In this document: piece after piece, positions 1 through 11,750 of the stretch | Position numbering within the stretch: the first letter of the stretch is position 1 | How the letters are laid out: every line of letters begins with the position of its first letter | From: Druceiella hillmani | Taxonomy: Eukaryota; Arthropoda; Insecta; Lepidoptera; Hepialidae | Reading direction: 5' to 3' | Length of the DNA: 64,000 bases | NCBI GenBank assembly: GCA_039881145.1 | Contig: JAYKKI010000138.1 | Span: 2,658,001-2,722,000, forward strand | Made by a program: the position numbers and the translations under genes | Notes under the pieces: model-generated | Database searches by the model: none | What the model saw: the letters and a program-made list of their open reading frames with translations, nothing else | Told to the model about the DNA's origin: nothing

Positions 1-449
1 ATAGAAAATTTTAAAAGCACGCACTGATTCTTGTACAAAGAAACGCTCTTCCTGCGACAACGCGTGAAAAACGACAGACTGTCATAGAAAGTAAACAGAA
101 TAATCACTCATTTTATCACAAAGGGAATTTTTTTTGTAATAAACTATATAATGGTATTTCATGGCGTTTTTTTATTTTTATGGGAAACTTCAATGAGTTT
201 TTAAATATTTTAACCTTAATAATCTCGACCAATTGCGAAAATTACTTTTTCGATATTATTAATTTTTACTCCATCGCCGTGAAACCTAAAATAATGCTAT
301 ATTTTTGATCAGTGGCAATATACTTACATAAAGTCATAATTTTACATACTTTAATTTTTCCTGAAACGCGCTAAAATCTTCCTGAAACAGGTAAGTGCAA
401 CGCGAAAACAAAATCGTGTAATAACAAAATCATGCAATAACAAAGAATT
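1..449. other. AT-rich sequence without a recognised feature
   Basis: Both strands are interrupted by frequent stops. I see no repeat, splice-bounded exon or RNA gene here. Confidence 0.6.
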
Positions 450-603
450 CTTTGCCAATAGCCCACCTGAAGATGTTGTAATACAATGAACCCTAGGTCG
501 TGATAAATAATTTAAATAAAGTAGAAATAATACTACATCGCGTAGTCTCTTTTAATTGTGAATAATAAATTTCTACAAAATTAACACCAAATATATTCAA
601 TAT
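450..603. repeat. Half-copy of the palindromic MITE-like family (copy A)
   Basis: This stretch matches the right half of the 43,754-44,004 element. It begins in the shared centre (GCCCACCTGAAGATGTTGTA), runs through GTAGAAATAATACTACATC, and ends with the asymmetric tail TTCTACAAAATTAACACC followed by AAATATATTCAATA. The left arm is missing, so this copy cannot fold back on itself. It differs from the 43.9 kb copy at several positions, which suggests an old insertion. Confidence 0.75.
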
Positions 604-1345
604 TGGAGAACAATAAGTTTTTAAATGAAAGGATTCCAAACGTGTTTTGTATATTTCTCAGTTAAACAACTTATACTGATATAGCTATAACAAAACGATG
701 TTTGAAAAAATTATTCACATCAATAAAATCTGTAAGGAATTCATAGTGTGCGTAAGAGTACCCATAGTATTTTTTTATAAGCTTCGCTATGTGATATCAT
801 CGGGTTATGTGGTTCCGTATTCAAAAAAATAAATAAATAAATCATTGAAAAATACTGTCAATAAATTAATTTTAATTAAAAGTTTAATACGTTAATAATT
901 GACATAGGTACGTAAATAATTTCAACAAAAAAAAACAAAGTAATATGCTAAGCCGCGACGTCAGATAGCGTAAATTAACCGTATGCATGCCCTTGGGTCT
1001 CAGTTTATATAAACTCGAAGCTTTTATGATCTTAAATGTTTTTGTTTACATTTGATATTATTTAAAAAATAAAACACCTCACTACTTTTAGATCAAAGAT
1101 ACGGCCCAGACTCCCATTAGCGTGAAGCGGGTCTTTGAAGACCTTTACTTTTACATATTTTTTTCGTATTTTTTAAATACTAAAGACGGCATATTTATAT
1201 TTTCAGGCCTCACTTCTTTTTATGTACATATAAACAATTATACCTTAATAATAAATTTTTACCTGCAATGAAAGCTAACTTGTAATTTGTTACGACACGA
1301 TTTAGTGAAAGTTTTACACATCGTTACCATCGCAATTTATTTTGA
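604..1345. other. AT-rich spacer, nothing recognised
   Basis: There is no open frame with exon-like composition and no clear repeat. A slightly GC-richer stretch near 950-1,010 and another near 1,100-1,140 are too short to interpret. Confidence 0.5.
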
Positions 1346-1823
1346 TCGAAAACATCTCGTATCAGAGGTTTACAACCGGAGGGATTATAGAAATGTTGCG
1401 AAGCTGTTTCTAATTGAAAGTAACAGAAGATTACTCAGCCTCTATTGAATATATTTGGCATTAATTTTGTAGAAATTCATTATTCACAATTAAATGAAAC
1501 TACGTGATGTAGTATTATTTCTACTTTATTTAAATTATTTACCACGACCTGGGGTTCATTGTATTACAACATCTTCAGGTGGGCTGATGTAGTATAATTT
1601 CTACTTTCTTTAAGTTTCTTAAGTATTATTTCTACTTTTTTTAAACATCTTTGCTAATAGCCCACCTGAAGATGTTGTAATACAAAGAAACCTAAGTCAT
1701 GGTAAAGAACTCAAATAAAGTAGAAATAATACCACATCACGAAGTTTCATTTAATTGTAAATTAGCCTCGATACATGTCTGTAATACCTCCGGTTGTAAA
1801 CCATTGGTACAAGGTGTTTTCGA
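1346..1823. repeat. Outer inverted-repeat element enclosing a palindromic repeat
   Basis: The left arm (1,346-1,400) and the reverse complement of the right arm (1,769-1,823) are about 55 bp long and differ at roughly ten positions. Their best block is GGTTTACAACCGGAGG, identical in both. The arms enclose about 370 bp, most of it copy B of the palindromic family. This may be a foldback or MITE-type element into which a second element inserted. No internal coding sequence is present. Confidence 0.65.
1443..1760. repeat. Palindromic MITE-like repeat, copy B
   Basis: The left end carries the family tail in reverse (TATTGAATATATTTGG, then TTTTGTAGAAATTCATTATT), followed by CACAATTAAATGAAACTACG. 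The right end has the inverted arm, ending in TTCATTTAATTGTAA without its outermost bases. The middle (about 1,585-1,650) holds extra partial repeats of TATTATTTCTACTTT that the 43.8 kb copy lacks. The copy is therefore internally rearranged, and it sits within the 1,346-1,823 inverted repeat. Confidence 0.75.
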
Positions 1824-3169
1824 TAAATGTAAACAGCGCTATCAATGATATGCTAGACTTCCCACTAAAATTCAGAAGACATATTTTAGCGGGAACGACT
1901 ATGGTAAGACTGATGTTGTCCATAAAGTAAAGAGACAAAACGAGATTCGGGGTGAAAACAGTAATGTGTTTTTATTGCCTGTTAGACCTATTTTTCAATC
2001 TGATTATTTCGTTCAAAAAAACTTATGAAATCTAGAAGCCACAACCTATCACAAAATATAGAGGAAGACGAGAATTCAGAAAAAAATAGCCTAGTTTTCA
2101 TTCTTACGGGAGTGTGTAAATCACTTCATGCCGTTATTAACCAGCTGCATAGTTAGAGCAATGGTCGGCGATTATTCGATAAAGTCATGCTAACAAATCT
2201 TTGCTGGAAATTAAATTTTCTACTCTCGAATTGTTTTTCACTATATGTAGTGACGAATTGTTTTATCAAAAGGCGACGACCTTTCTTAATTACATTGGTA
2301 AAAAAACTCGCCGACACAAAAGGAATTTTTGGTTATTACTACTAACTAGGTCTTATGTAATATCGGCTTGTATGGCATCATCCAATAACTAGAGGAGGCG
2401 ATATATATTGTGTACAATTTAAAAAATACAGTAAAAGCAAAATGAAGTATAGTAAACCCTTGTACATTTAGTAATAAAATCTGATCTCTAAAAATTTTAT
2501 GTTGAATAGAACAACCATCATTTATGCATTTTAAGTGTATTTTTTAACAACTTCTTCTAGTTATAATAAAAACGGAATTATAAAATACAATTTGGCTTTA
2601 TTTGTTTTCTAACATTTTAGATTTATTCACAACAAAAATCTAAAAGCTCTATCCTATAGCAAACTTTCGTAAAGTATTGTTAAAATTAATGGGTTAAAAT
2701 GTAAAGCATAACTCACTAAACTACATAACATATTTAAAATATTAATGGTCTACTAATTTTAAAAGAGCGAATAAATTGTTGTTCGTATTTTATGAGTAAA
2801 ACAAAATTATAAAAAAAATATTAACAACGAATTGAACCTACGTCAAAAATATTTATTGAAAAAGTACGAGTATTTGGGACCCTTAGCAATTTATAATATA
2901 ATTTTTTTCAAACTTGAAAACTCATTGTATAAATGCATCATAATTACTACTCCCATAATCCAATTGTTTTCCCTTCTAACATTTTAAATAAATCCACTTT
3001 AGACACGTCAAACAAAAAGTCACAATTATCAACTTCCCCAACAGTCCTTGCATATTCAAAACCAGATATAAATATTCAAATTGCATTGTACATCATACCC
3101 AACATCTCTCTCGAAACTGATTTAACACGTTCCTAATAAAAATTCACAAAATCCTTATAATTGACAACG
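1824..3169. other. AT-rich spacer, nothing recognised
   Basis: Short open frames at 2,201-2,392 and 2,933-3,136 show no family motif, no splice context and base composition like the surroundings. I do not regard them as genes. Confidence 0.5.
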
Positions 3170-3338
3170 TAAATAAAAGCGATAGGAAGTTCCGAGGTGG
3201 ACCCTCTGGCGAAATGGAGTTAAGGGCCAATATCCATACGTCGATTTTCGCCTCAGCAATCTCGATTTCATATTCCTCGATAATGTTTTGCAGGCGTACG
3301 TAGGTATGGAAAGGTGTTATGTAAATTTGATTTTATCC
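3170..3338 (-). other. GC-richer patch with coding-like minus-strand frame
   Basis: About 3,175-3,310 is clearly richer in G and C than its surroundings. On the minus strand one frame stays open for about 55 codons. It gives an acidic, helix-like run (IIEEYEIEIAEAKIDVW) followed by ALNSISPEGPPRNFL. There is no start codon and no convincing splice acceptor or donor, and stops close the frame at both sides. It could be an exon fragment of a decayed element or a chance frame in a GC-rich repeat. I do not recognise the family. Confidence 0.25.
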
Positions 3339-6300
3339 AAGGACGTCTGTGCATTATAGATATATGTATTAAATTATATGGGAAAGCGAATTCGAGTTTA
3401 GTCCCGATAAAGGAAAAGGAATCGATTTGTCTAGGTGCATATTTTGCCGATGGGTTGATAGAATCAAAGAGATTTTACGTCGAAGTGTTTGTATCTCTCT
3501 ACATTGTTAGGAAGCGTGTTTTAATTTTTTCGCCATAGCAAAAGGACATGAAATAAGGATTTCTTTTTTCATTAAGAGGCTCACAAATTTCTCTCATAAA
3601 AAGTTCATTGACAATATTATTATATTTGGTTTCGTTTCTGAAACATAATTTCTTTAGGCTAAATAGAGGTCACATAGCTATTAAAATAACATTACGTCAT
3701 CCAATGTTACTTCATTACTAATTGTCTTTAAACCATCCATTATTCTTGGTAATAAAGGACAAAAAAGGCAGGGAAATGACCTTCTTGACAAAAAATTTAT
3801 AACAAACTTGCAGACTCATACAACGGGATAAATGGGGTAAAAATAAAGTATTATTTTTGAAGACAATTTTTGTAAAACTATGGGCGCTACGAAGATGTTA
3901 CGAATAAATAGACAGGAGTAGAAAATATGAAATAAATAATTTGTTACAAAAATCCAGATCTATAAAAATAATATACCACAAATCATACCCTTATGATATA
4001 GATGACAAGCAAGTATACTTTGAAAAAAACTTTGCAAACCGAAAAAGCTTATGTTGAAAACGATATATACCTACCAACTCAGTGGATATATGTACTTATG
4101 GAATGTATTATATCATATATTAGTATGATTTTTTCGTTCTTTTAATCTTTCAGAAATATTTCCCAAAGTTTACGATTCAATCAACTTTGTACTCGTTTTA
4201 ATAACAAAAAACTGTCAAAATAAAATAACCAAAACTGAATGTATGTGATGCTTGTTTCACAATTAACGACCTAATCTGCATTTATAACTTCGAAGATTAA
4301 GCGAATGCAAGTTTTTTTTGCCCCTTGCTTACAACTTTTGACGAAATTTTAGAGATTATTATCTTCTTGATGCGTGACGCCAGCAAATGCTACCTATTAA
4401 TTATACTTGTTACACGTTGATCAGAAAGCGTACGTACTTTGCTTTTTCTGTTTAAACTCTTATAATAGTTTCATTTTTTTCAATTTAATTCTCAAAACAC
4501 TTCATTAGATCTTGCACGAAGCCAGTATTCTATACCACTTTATACTCCTATATTTTAAAGTAAATAGTCCAGTATATCCCAGAACAAAAATTCAAATACC
4601 GGTCAGCTCGTTTTTTTTCAAAAAGGTAATATTGCGTATCACTAATATAAGCAACGTATTATTGTGTCCAAGCTAAAAGACTTTGGAATCTTGAAATTCT
4701 AAACGTTTTTTTTAATGTATATCCGAATATTTTTATTTGTAATCGTTCTTTTCTTCAACCGCTTTTGCTTCCATCTTACACCATTTTCTAAATTTGTGTT
4801 ATTAATTTTATAAATTTTAAAAATATTTTAGTCAACTTAAATATTAATTTCTTGTCTTCTCCCACTAAGAGATAAATAAAAAAAAAATTTTTGTATTTAT
4901 CTGTTACGACCGAAGGCAATTCCTCCAATAGCTAACCAAAGTTTCAAATAAACAAATATATTATGACCTTCGTAAACCGCATTTCATAAGAGCATTTCCA
5001 AAATTGCGTTTCAATGTTACTGACACGAATTATCACTTTTACATGATGAATTATGAAATCCTCATTCAACATTGAATCAGAAATAAAAATTAAAAATAAA
5101 TAGAATGCCGCACAGTCTTCATATTTTGAATCCCATGCAGATGAAGGTGACAGCTATTTTATTATAATATACGCATTTGAAAATATTTTTTTCCCTATTT
5201 AATGTTAATATAATCATACATATTACTATTCTATAATTAACACTTTTTTTACTTTAAGTAATTGTAATATTGAATTAAAAAACAATAATCATAAAATTAC
5301 CATAAAAAATGAACACAAATAAAATATAGAAGCATTTATTTTATGTGCATAAAATACTATTTAAAAAAAATAGCGCTGTTACCTTCCTTGGGTATTAACA
5401 ACTAAATACATTCGTCTTGTGCGGTAGCTAGAAGAAACATAAGGTCAAACACTACCATATATTTCTTATTATTTGTCAAAATTATTCCTAATAAGTATAA
5501 AATTATAATGCGAACGTAAGTTCTTTGGTTGTGTATTTGTATAGCTTTCATGTTACTCAACACGTACCAGTTATATTTTCCATACAAATAATTTGTGACA
5601 TGGAAATACATATACAATACTTTTCACTTCTGAACAAAACTGCTCTTTGGTAAATAAGAGCTTGACTATAATACGTAACAACACATCACGATAAAAGCGT
5701 ACGGCTACTTGCTGATGATCCAGGTTTCTTTCCTTTTACGCCTTTCAGTGCATCTCAAACTACTTTTCATTTTCATTAGTCGATTATTTTGCCATATTAA
5801 AAAGTAACAGTGTATTCCGGAATCCAATTTTACTTACAAGAACCTATTTAAAAACATGAAGATATTTAAAGACTATATTTTTATTCCATTATGTTATCGC
5901 TGTTTGTTTCCTGGAATGTTTCATAACTTTTTTATAAATTTAAAAATTTCACTAAAAATCTCAACAAATTTCAATAACTTTCAAAGCGAATGAGTCAGTT
6001 TAATAATTACCTTCCACCTACACTCAGCTGGTTAAAACCCCACCACCTCCTCCCCTAACCAAAATCTTTGATCCGTCACTGCATATAATCCTACTTCAGT
6101 GTTTTACTTATTACCTGAAACTGTAATTAAAGGTTATAATGCTGAATAGCATGAAATATAATTTAAAAACCTTTCCGCACTATCTAGGCTAATTAGAAGT
6201 TAATCAGTGAGAAGTCAACCAAAGATGGGTGATTCGGATCTCAACGATTTCGAAGCAACATTTATCAATTTGTAATTAAAGAAAGAAATAATCAAGATTG

Positions 6301-7310
6301 TGGAAATAGTCTGTATAATAGTAGTTCACGCCTACCAAGTGATAGGTAGTACACCTGTTTTAACGCTTAGCTACTCACATAGTAGTTAAATAAATATTTT
6401 GTGGCAGCTATAAAAATTTCATAAAAATATTTATATATTCTCCGTTAATTATTTTTTAAAATCAGGTTAATGAAGTTACATTTCAAGATAAATAGTGTAT
6501 AGATTATTTTTAAACCCCTACAGAAATATTGTTATATTTAGTTCGGTACACATTTAATCATTTAGTTTTCCTTCCATAACATTGTTAATGTCAATATGCT
6601 TTTCAATTTACAATAAATGTTTTGTGCATAGTTTTACAGATTATTTTTTCGCCTTTCACTTTTTTTTATTCCGTCTTCTTTTATTCTAAGAGGACTATTT
6701 TTGTTGTCTATCTATGTTAGTTTATATAAGAAGTCGTTGCCCCTCACCTTCAAGTTTAAAAGCACCGAAAGCTCGGGAGTTTTATTGATTTTGATTGAAA
6801 GCTTTTGGCAGCTCGTTTTGAATCTGTTGTGATTTATTAATTCGGACAAAACTAAACATAAGCCATAGATGCAACATAACTGAATCATCTTTGGATGATT
6901 TAGGGTTCACTGTGAGGACGGAAATCAAGTTATTTTGGTGCCCATAAATTTTATTCTATAAATGAACGTGGTATATTTACCAATCTACAACTTTCTTCGT
7001 CTATTATATTTTTTATTAATTTAACATGGGTCTTCATAAAATGCAACTAATATAATATGAGTTAGTTACAAATTAAAATCATTTAATAACGTTATCTAGC
7101 ATTTTAAAATATATTTTTAATTAAAGTATTACAATAGACCGTAAAACAGTGAAAACCTCAGTCCCTATTTACAGAAGGTTAAATAGAATAAAAATTAAAA
7201 TTAAATCACATCGCCTCAAGGTATTCAATAAAACATGCGAAAGGCTAAATTTATGAACCAAAAACGATTAATGTCCAATGTTTATTAAAATAATTTTTAA
7301 ATTATTTCTT
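3339..7310. other. AT-rich spacer, nothing recognised
   Basis: Open frames at 3,314-3,538 (plus) and 5,402-5,617 (minus) lack exon context. A C-rich patch at about 6,015-6,090 (CCACCACCTCCTCCCC, then GATCCGTCACTGC) may be the end of a degraded retroelement, but it is too short to assign. Confidence 0.45.
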
Positions 7311-7356
7311 GAGGAATAAATTTCTCCCTAATTAATAAGAGGGAAATTTATTCTTC
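7311..7356. repeat. Short imperfect hairpin
   Basis: GAGGAATAAATTT at 7,311-7,323 pairs with AAATTTATTCTTC at 7,344-7,356, with one mispair in 13 and a 20 nt loop. No neighbouring gene suggests a function. Confidence 0.5.
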
Positions 7357-7680
7357 ATATATGTAACCATAACCACTTTGAATTCGGTACTTAAAAGTGA
7401 AAATTGGAACTCTTACAAGCTGACTCACGTGATTGTTATTCCGCTTGTCACAGCCGATTTTCTCAGAAAATATACGACATAAAATTCTTAAATTTATACA
7501 TAGTGATACACCTTATTGTACCACATACTTTGCACTTTTATAATATTTAAATGAGAGAAGATATTAAAAGAAGTAATTAAAATTTTGTCTTTTTTATATA
7601 TGTCACCGTTTTCATCACTTAAGAGAGTTTTTTATGAGGAACACAAAACTATTTTTTAATTATTCTAAATTCATATTTTA

Positions 7681-7734
7681 AATTATATTCTAAAAAAGCA
7701 ACAAATCCCTTGTTGCTTTTTTTAGAATGTAATT
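7681..7734. repeat. Strong hairpin with 18 bp arms and 5 nt loop
   Basis: ATTCTAAAAAAGCAACAA (7,687-7,704) pairs with the segment 7,710-7,728, with a single unpaired T, around the loop ATCCC. Weak pairing extends to 7,681 and 7,734. The right arm ends in a T run, so it looks superficially like a bacterial terminator. In this eukaryotic setting it is more likely a foldback remnant. Confidence 0.7.
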
Positions 7735-10700
7735 CTCGAAAATGACCTTTCTACCAACCCCGTGATATCCGAAACTATTGAAATAAAAATCATATAAAAA
7801 CAGGGTTGGTAAAATCTAAATAGAAGTTTACATCGTTTCTTAAATCTCATATTTTTGAGATACACATGATGTTTTTACGCATGTGAAAGACATAGTCGGC
7901 AATACATTTATATTGCGAAATATTTATGTATGAAAGTGATCTAATATAAAAACTATGTGCTCTTTAATACTTATAAATGCCTAAGTGTGTGCGTACATCG
8001 TAGCGCAAATTCTATCATACTGGACAAGTTTTTTGTTAATTTATTAAAAAGAATTTGTTAAGAATGAACGAAACTCACAGCACGAAATTCGAGAATACAC
8101 AAGTAGATGAATACAAGAAATTGATACATACTGTATTTTCACTAAACTATTTTGAAAATTATATTCCAATTAGATGATGCATATTTCAGTTAAACACGTA
8201 GAGTGTGAGGTACGATAGACTAGATGAAATAATAACTTTCTTTATTTAACTATAGAAGGAATAACTATTCCGATGCTATCTAATCAGCGATCAAAGATCA
8301 TAAGAAGTTAAAAAAATTATAAGGACGGTATCTGGCAAGATATACCAATGCATTACTACTGATACTTGGACCCATTTTATATGAAAGAGTGGAAAAATAA
8401 CTTTATGGTAAGCCAAGAATGAGAGTGTTTCAAAACCACACTACTGGCAACTAGGGCTGATATTCTGAAGCATTAGGACATATAAACGGGTCAGGACAAT
8501 AACGATGACTACAGTGAAACTGAGGCAAATGCGTCTCCGTGGATGCCTCGCGGATGCGGTTCAATGACCTTTTTGTTTAACATTTTTCTTAATAATATTA
8601 CTGTTATACTTATTTCTGAACATGCAAATGAACAATACGGAGAGCAAATCGAAATTATCGTCCGGTTAAACATATATAAAAAGAAAATTTGTGATGAAAT
8701 ATTTTCACTAATTATTATAAAGGTATTTAGTGTAAAATAATTCAATATTTAACTTCGATTTTCATTTTTAGGAAACACGAGGATAACGTTAGCGAAATTT
8801 TTATCTTTATTAAAATCCAATTTTTGACAGGAGATTACAACTCAACTAATTTTAAATAAGTGATCACTAATTGTTGAACGACTTTTGTTGTAATTGGAAA
8901 TTTTAATAAAATCAATTAAATCCAATCCTAGTCGGTTTAATCCGAATAGGCTCTTCCCTAATATCTTACAAACTTCCCTAAAATTATATAGGTTAAGGTA
9001 ACCTTTTTAATAATTAGATTATTTAATGAAATGTGATTAAATAATTGAGATATAAATTAAATTTCTTTTACAAAGAACAATCTTGTTATAATTCGTTGAA
9101 TAAAGTCAATAAAATATTTCTATCAAAATTTTGATTGTTCAACAAGGAAATTAAACATAACCATTTAGATAGAGTACCATATCGCTCATTTAGATAGATA
9201 CGCCCCTATGAAAATGATTATCGTACAAAAAGTAGTAGCTCCTCTTTGTAACTCAATTAAATTTGTTTATACTCCATAAACACATTCAAGTGTAAATTAT
9301 TCAAATGTTAACTTAGAACATAACTAAATATAAACGACTGAAGATGAGTAACATCACGATTCTTTAATTATTGTCTGATATGTCATGTAATATAGTACTT
9401 GAAATTCGTAACTGCCCACATTGATAAAAAATGCCAACCTTATTAAAAATAACCACAAGACTTTCAAAAAATCGAATCAAATCGAAGTCAAAAACTCGGG
9501 TACGTTTTTCAATTCGGAATGGGCCGTCGCCGAGTTATTGTAACGGATGTGAGTAATACTAACATGACAAATAAAAGCAAATACATACAATGTGAACAAT
9601 AGTCATATTTCCTTTATAAGATAAATAAACAACAATACATACTGTCATGAAGAATACTACACTCAATATTGACATTATACCTTTTCTTGGGGAGTTGTTT
9701 TCATGATATTTCTTAAACTACTTTTTGCCTATTGTCAAATAATTCATATCATGTTCGTACAATAACTACACTTTTTAATAATGACACTGAAAGTAACTTA
9801 TTGAACAAAATGAAAACACAATCCTAAAATAACAAAACAATATAATATACATAATTACAAAACAATATTGAAACATGCTTTTCTATTACCCTTCTGCTAA
9901 CTTCTGCTACTTATTTGCCACGCAACTTTATTGACCAATTTGGAGAATTCTTTCGATCATTAAATTCGCTTAAAGAATTTGTTTTTTTCTATGTAACGTG
10001 GGGTAAATTATTAAAATGGCAGCGTGGGCAGTGAAAGTATGCTATTAGAAAAAGTATTATGTTTAGAAATAACGAGCGTGAGAAATTTCTCAGAACGTAG
10101 AGCCAAAAAATTAATATACAAGACTATAAATCTGGCAATAACATAAGAGGGATAGAGGGAATTATTTAAAATATTGCAAATATTGAATCTGTTTCAGTTT
10201 GTTTAGTAATCGTTCTGGAAGCTCAGGATAGCACACGTCTCATAGTCTAGTAGAGGCAAAAGCAGTGTTTGATACAGACGAATTTAGTTAGGTAATGAAA
10301 TATTAAACACGTTTTGAAGAGTTCATTTAACTTGAAATTGATATCATTAAGATGTTCCTGTTTCTGATAAGCGATGACTAATATAATATCATGAACCTGT
10401 TTTGGACACTAAATTACTGTCTTAATTGCATTCTATTTCTGACAAGAAGAATAGTTCTACGAAGACTTTCTAGTAAATCTATTTTCATCTTTTGGCATAT
10501 TTTTTTATGTGCTTTGCCGTTTAAAATCTAATAAATAATACTTTCTGCGTGAAGCACCAACTTTTTGAACGCCCTTCATAAGTAAACACACCCCTAATAA
10601 CTTGTGGCTTAGTGCCATGATAAGTGATATCTTCGTGTTGAAATGAGGAATAGCCGTTCATCGTCGCTTCTGAGAGTTACAAACGTAATTATAAAGCAAT

Positions 10701-10866
10701 TGTACTTTCAAATAACTGTAACAGGCTCTTTCCTTTATATTCATTTGCTTTTCAATTTGTTTGTCACAAGTGTATTTACATACATGTTACAAGTGCATTT
10801 TATCCTTCGCCGCTAATGATCTAAAATAAACAAACCATTTTAAACTTATTTTTCAATAACATTTTA
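7735..10866. other. AT-rich spacer, nothing recognised
   Basis: The overlapping frames near 8,509-8,745 on both strands come from a low-stop patch, not a gene. A GC-richer stretch at 8,515-8,560 and another near 9,500-9,550 carry no motif I know. Confidence 0.5.
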
Positions 10867-11068
10867 AATTTTTTTTAATCCTCTGCATATTATTTCTAAA
10901 AGGTGTTTTTGTTCGCAATATCTCCTTTAATACTACCTCAAAACCGATTGAGCTATTATTTTGAAAATTATTTTCACAACTAATCACGAGAAATAAACAA
11001 ATAATTAAAAATTAATTTTTTGAATAATTTTTTTAATTCTCTGCATTATTTCTAAAAGGTGTCTTTTA
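10867..11068. repeat. Local duplication of a 43 bp segment
   Basis: The segment containing TCTGCAT..ATTTCTAAAAGGTGT at about 10,867-10,910 recurs at about 11,026-11,068. Differences are a 2-3 base indel and a few substitutions. The copies are about 157 bp apart. Confidence 0.65.
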
Positions 11069-11101
11069 TCGGTATTACCGCTATACGTATATGGGGTATA
11101 T

Positions 11102-11174
11102 CCGTATTAAGATAAAGTATGAAGGAACATATATCGTACGTATATATGTTCCTTAATACTTTATCTTAATACGG
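11102..11174. repeat. Near-perfect 73 nt hairpin (33 bp arms)
   Basis: The left arm (11,102-11,134) starts CCGTATTAAGATAAAGTAT. The right arm (11,142-11,174) is its reverse complement with a single mismatch in 33 positions. The loop is CGTACGT, itself largely self-complementary. It lies in plain AT-rich sequence with no gene nearby. It could be a very small foldback element, a recent inverted duplication or a hairpin RNA source. Sequence alone does not decide between these. Confidence 0.85.
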
Positions 11175-11599
11175 TAATGTGATCATTGTTTTCACAGAAG
11201 TTTTGTAAACAAAGAAGTTAAAAAAAGTATATGTGAGAAAGCCAATATCTGTTTTTTTTAAACATTACAATTTATATTAAAAATGTTGTGCATAATAATA
11301 AAATTATATATAAAATATGTACAATTACTCTTCAAAATAAAATACTTTCATTTACTTATTTTCACACCACATTAAAAATATGCATAATGAAGAGGTGATA
11401 ATGAAAATTTTTCTCAAAAATAGGTTTACAATAATCTAAACTAATTTAATCTAACTTCACAAAAGATTGGCAAAATAAAAAAGTAATAAACATAAGGTAG
11501 AGTAAAGCTGTATAAAAGAAAAACTAAATAATAGAAACAAGGCCATCGTAGAATTGTAAAATTGAACTTTGGTCAAAACAGTAATAAATATTTGTTTTT
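11175..11599. other. AT-rich spacer, nothing recognised
   Basis: Only low-complexity AT-rich sequence is seen between the 11.1 kb hairpin and the GC-rich island that follows. Confidence 0.5.
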
Positions 11600-11750
11600 G
11601 ATTGATTTTGATCGTTACATAGCCCCGACTGGTACTCGCAGTGCGGTGTGGGATGTCACATGAAGGGAACCGCATTCCTTTGCGACGCGGCGTGCTGCCG
11701 AACCCGGGCCGGACAAAGTATGCCAGAATTCCGGTCAATGTTACCTTAAA
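11600..11750. other. GC-rich island of unknown origin
   Basis: About 11,620-11,735 is the most GC-rich patch of this part of the window. It contains GCCCCGACTGG, GCGACGCGGCGTGCTGCCG and CCCGGGCCGG. A minus-strand frame is open through it for about 70 codons, but it runs into AT-rich sequence without splice signals. It does not match a tRNA, a U-RNA or a transposase known to me. A fragment of a GC-rich repeat is the simplest reading. Confidence 0.3.

Noticed and set aside
11685..11706. Word resembling the 5' end of U6 RNA (TTCGGCAGCAC on the minus strand)
   Set aside because: Similarity is limited to about 11 bases and the rest of U6 is absent.
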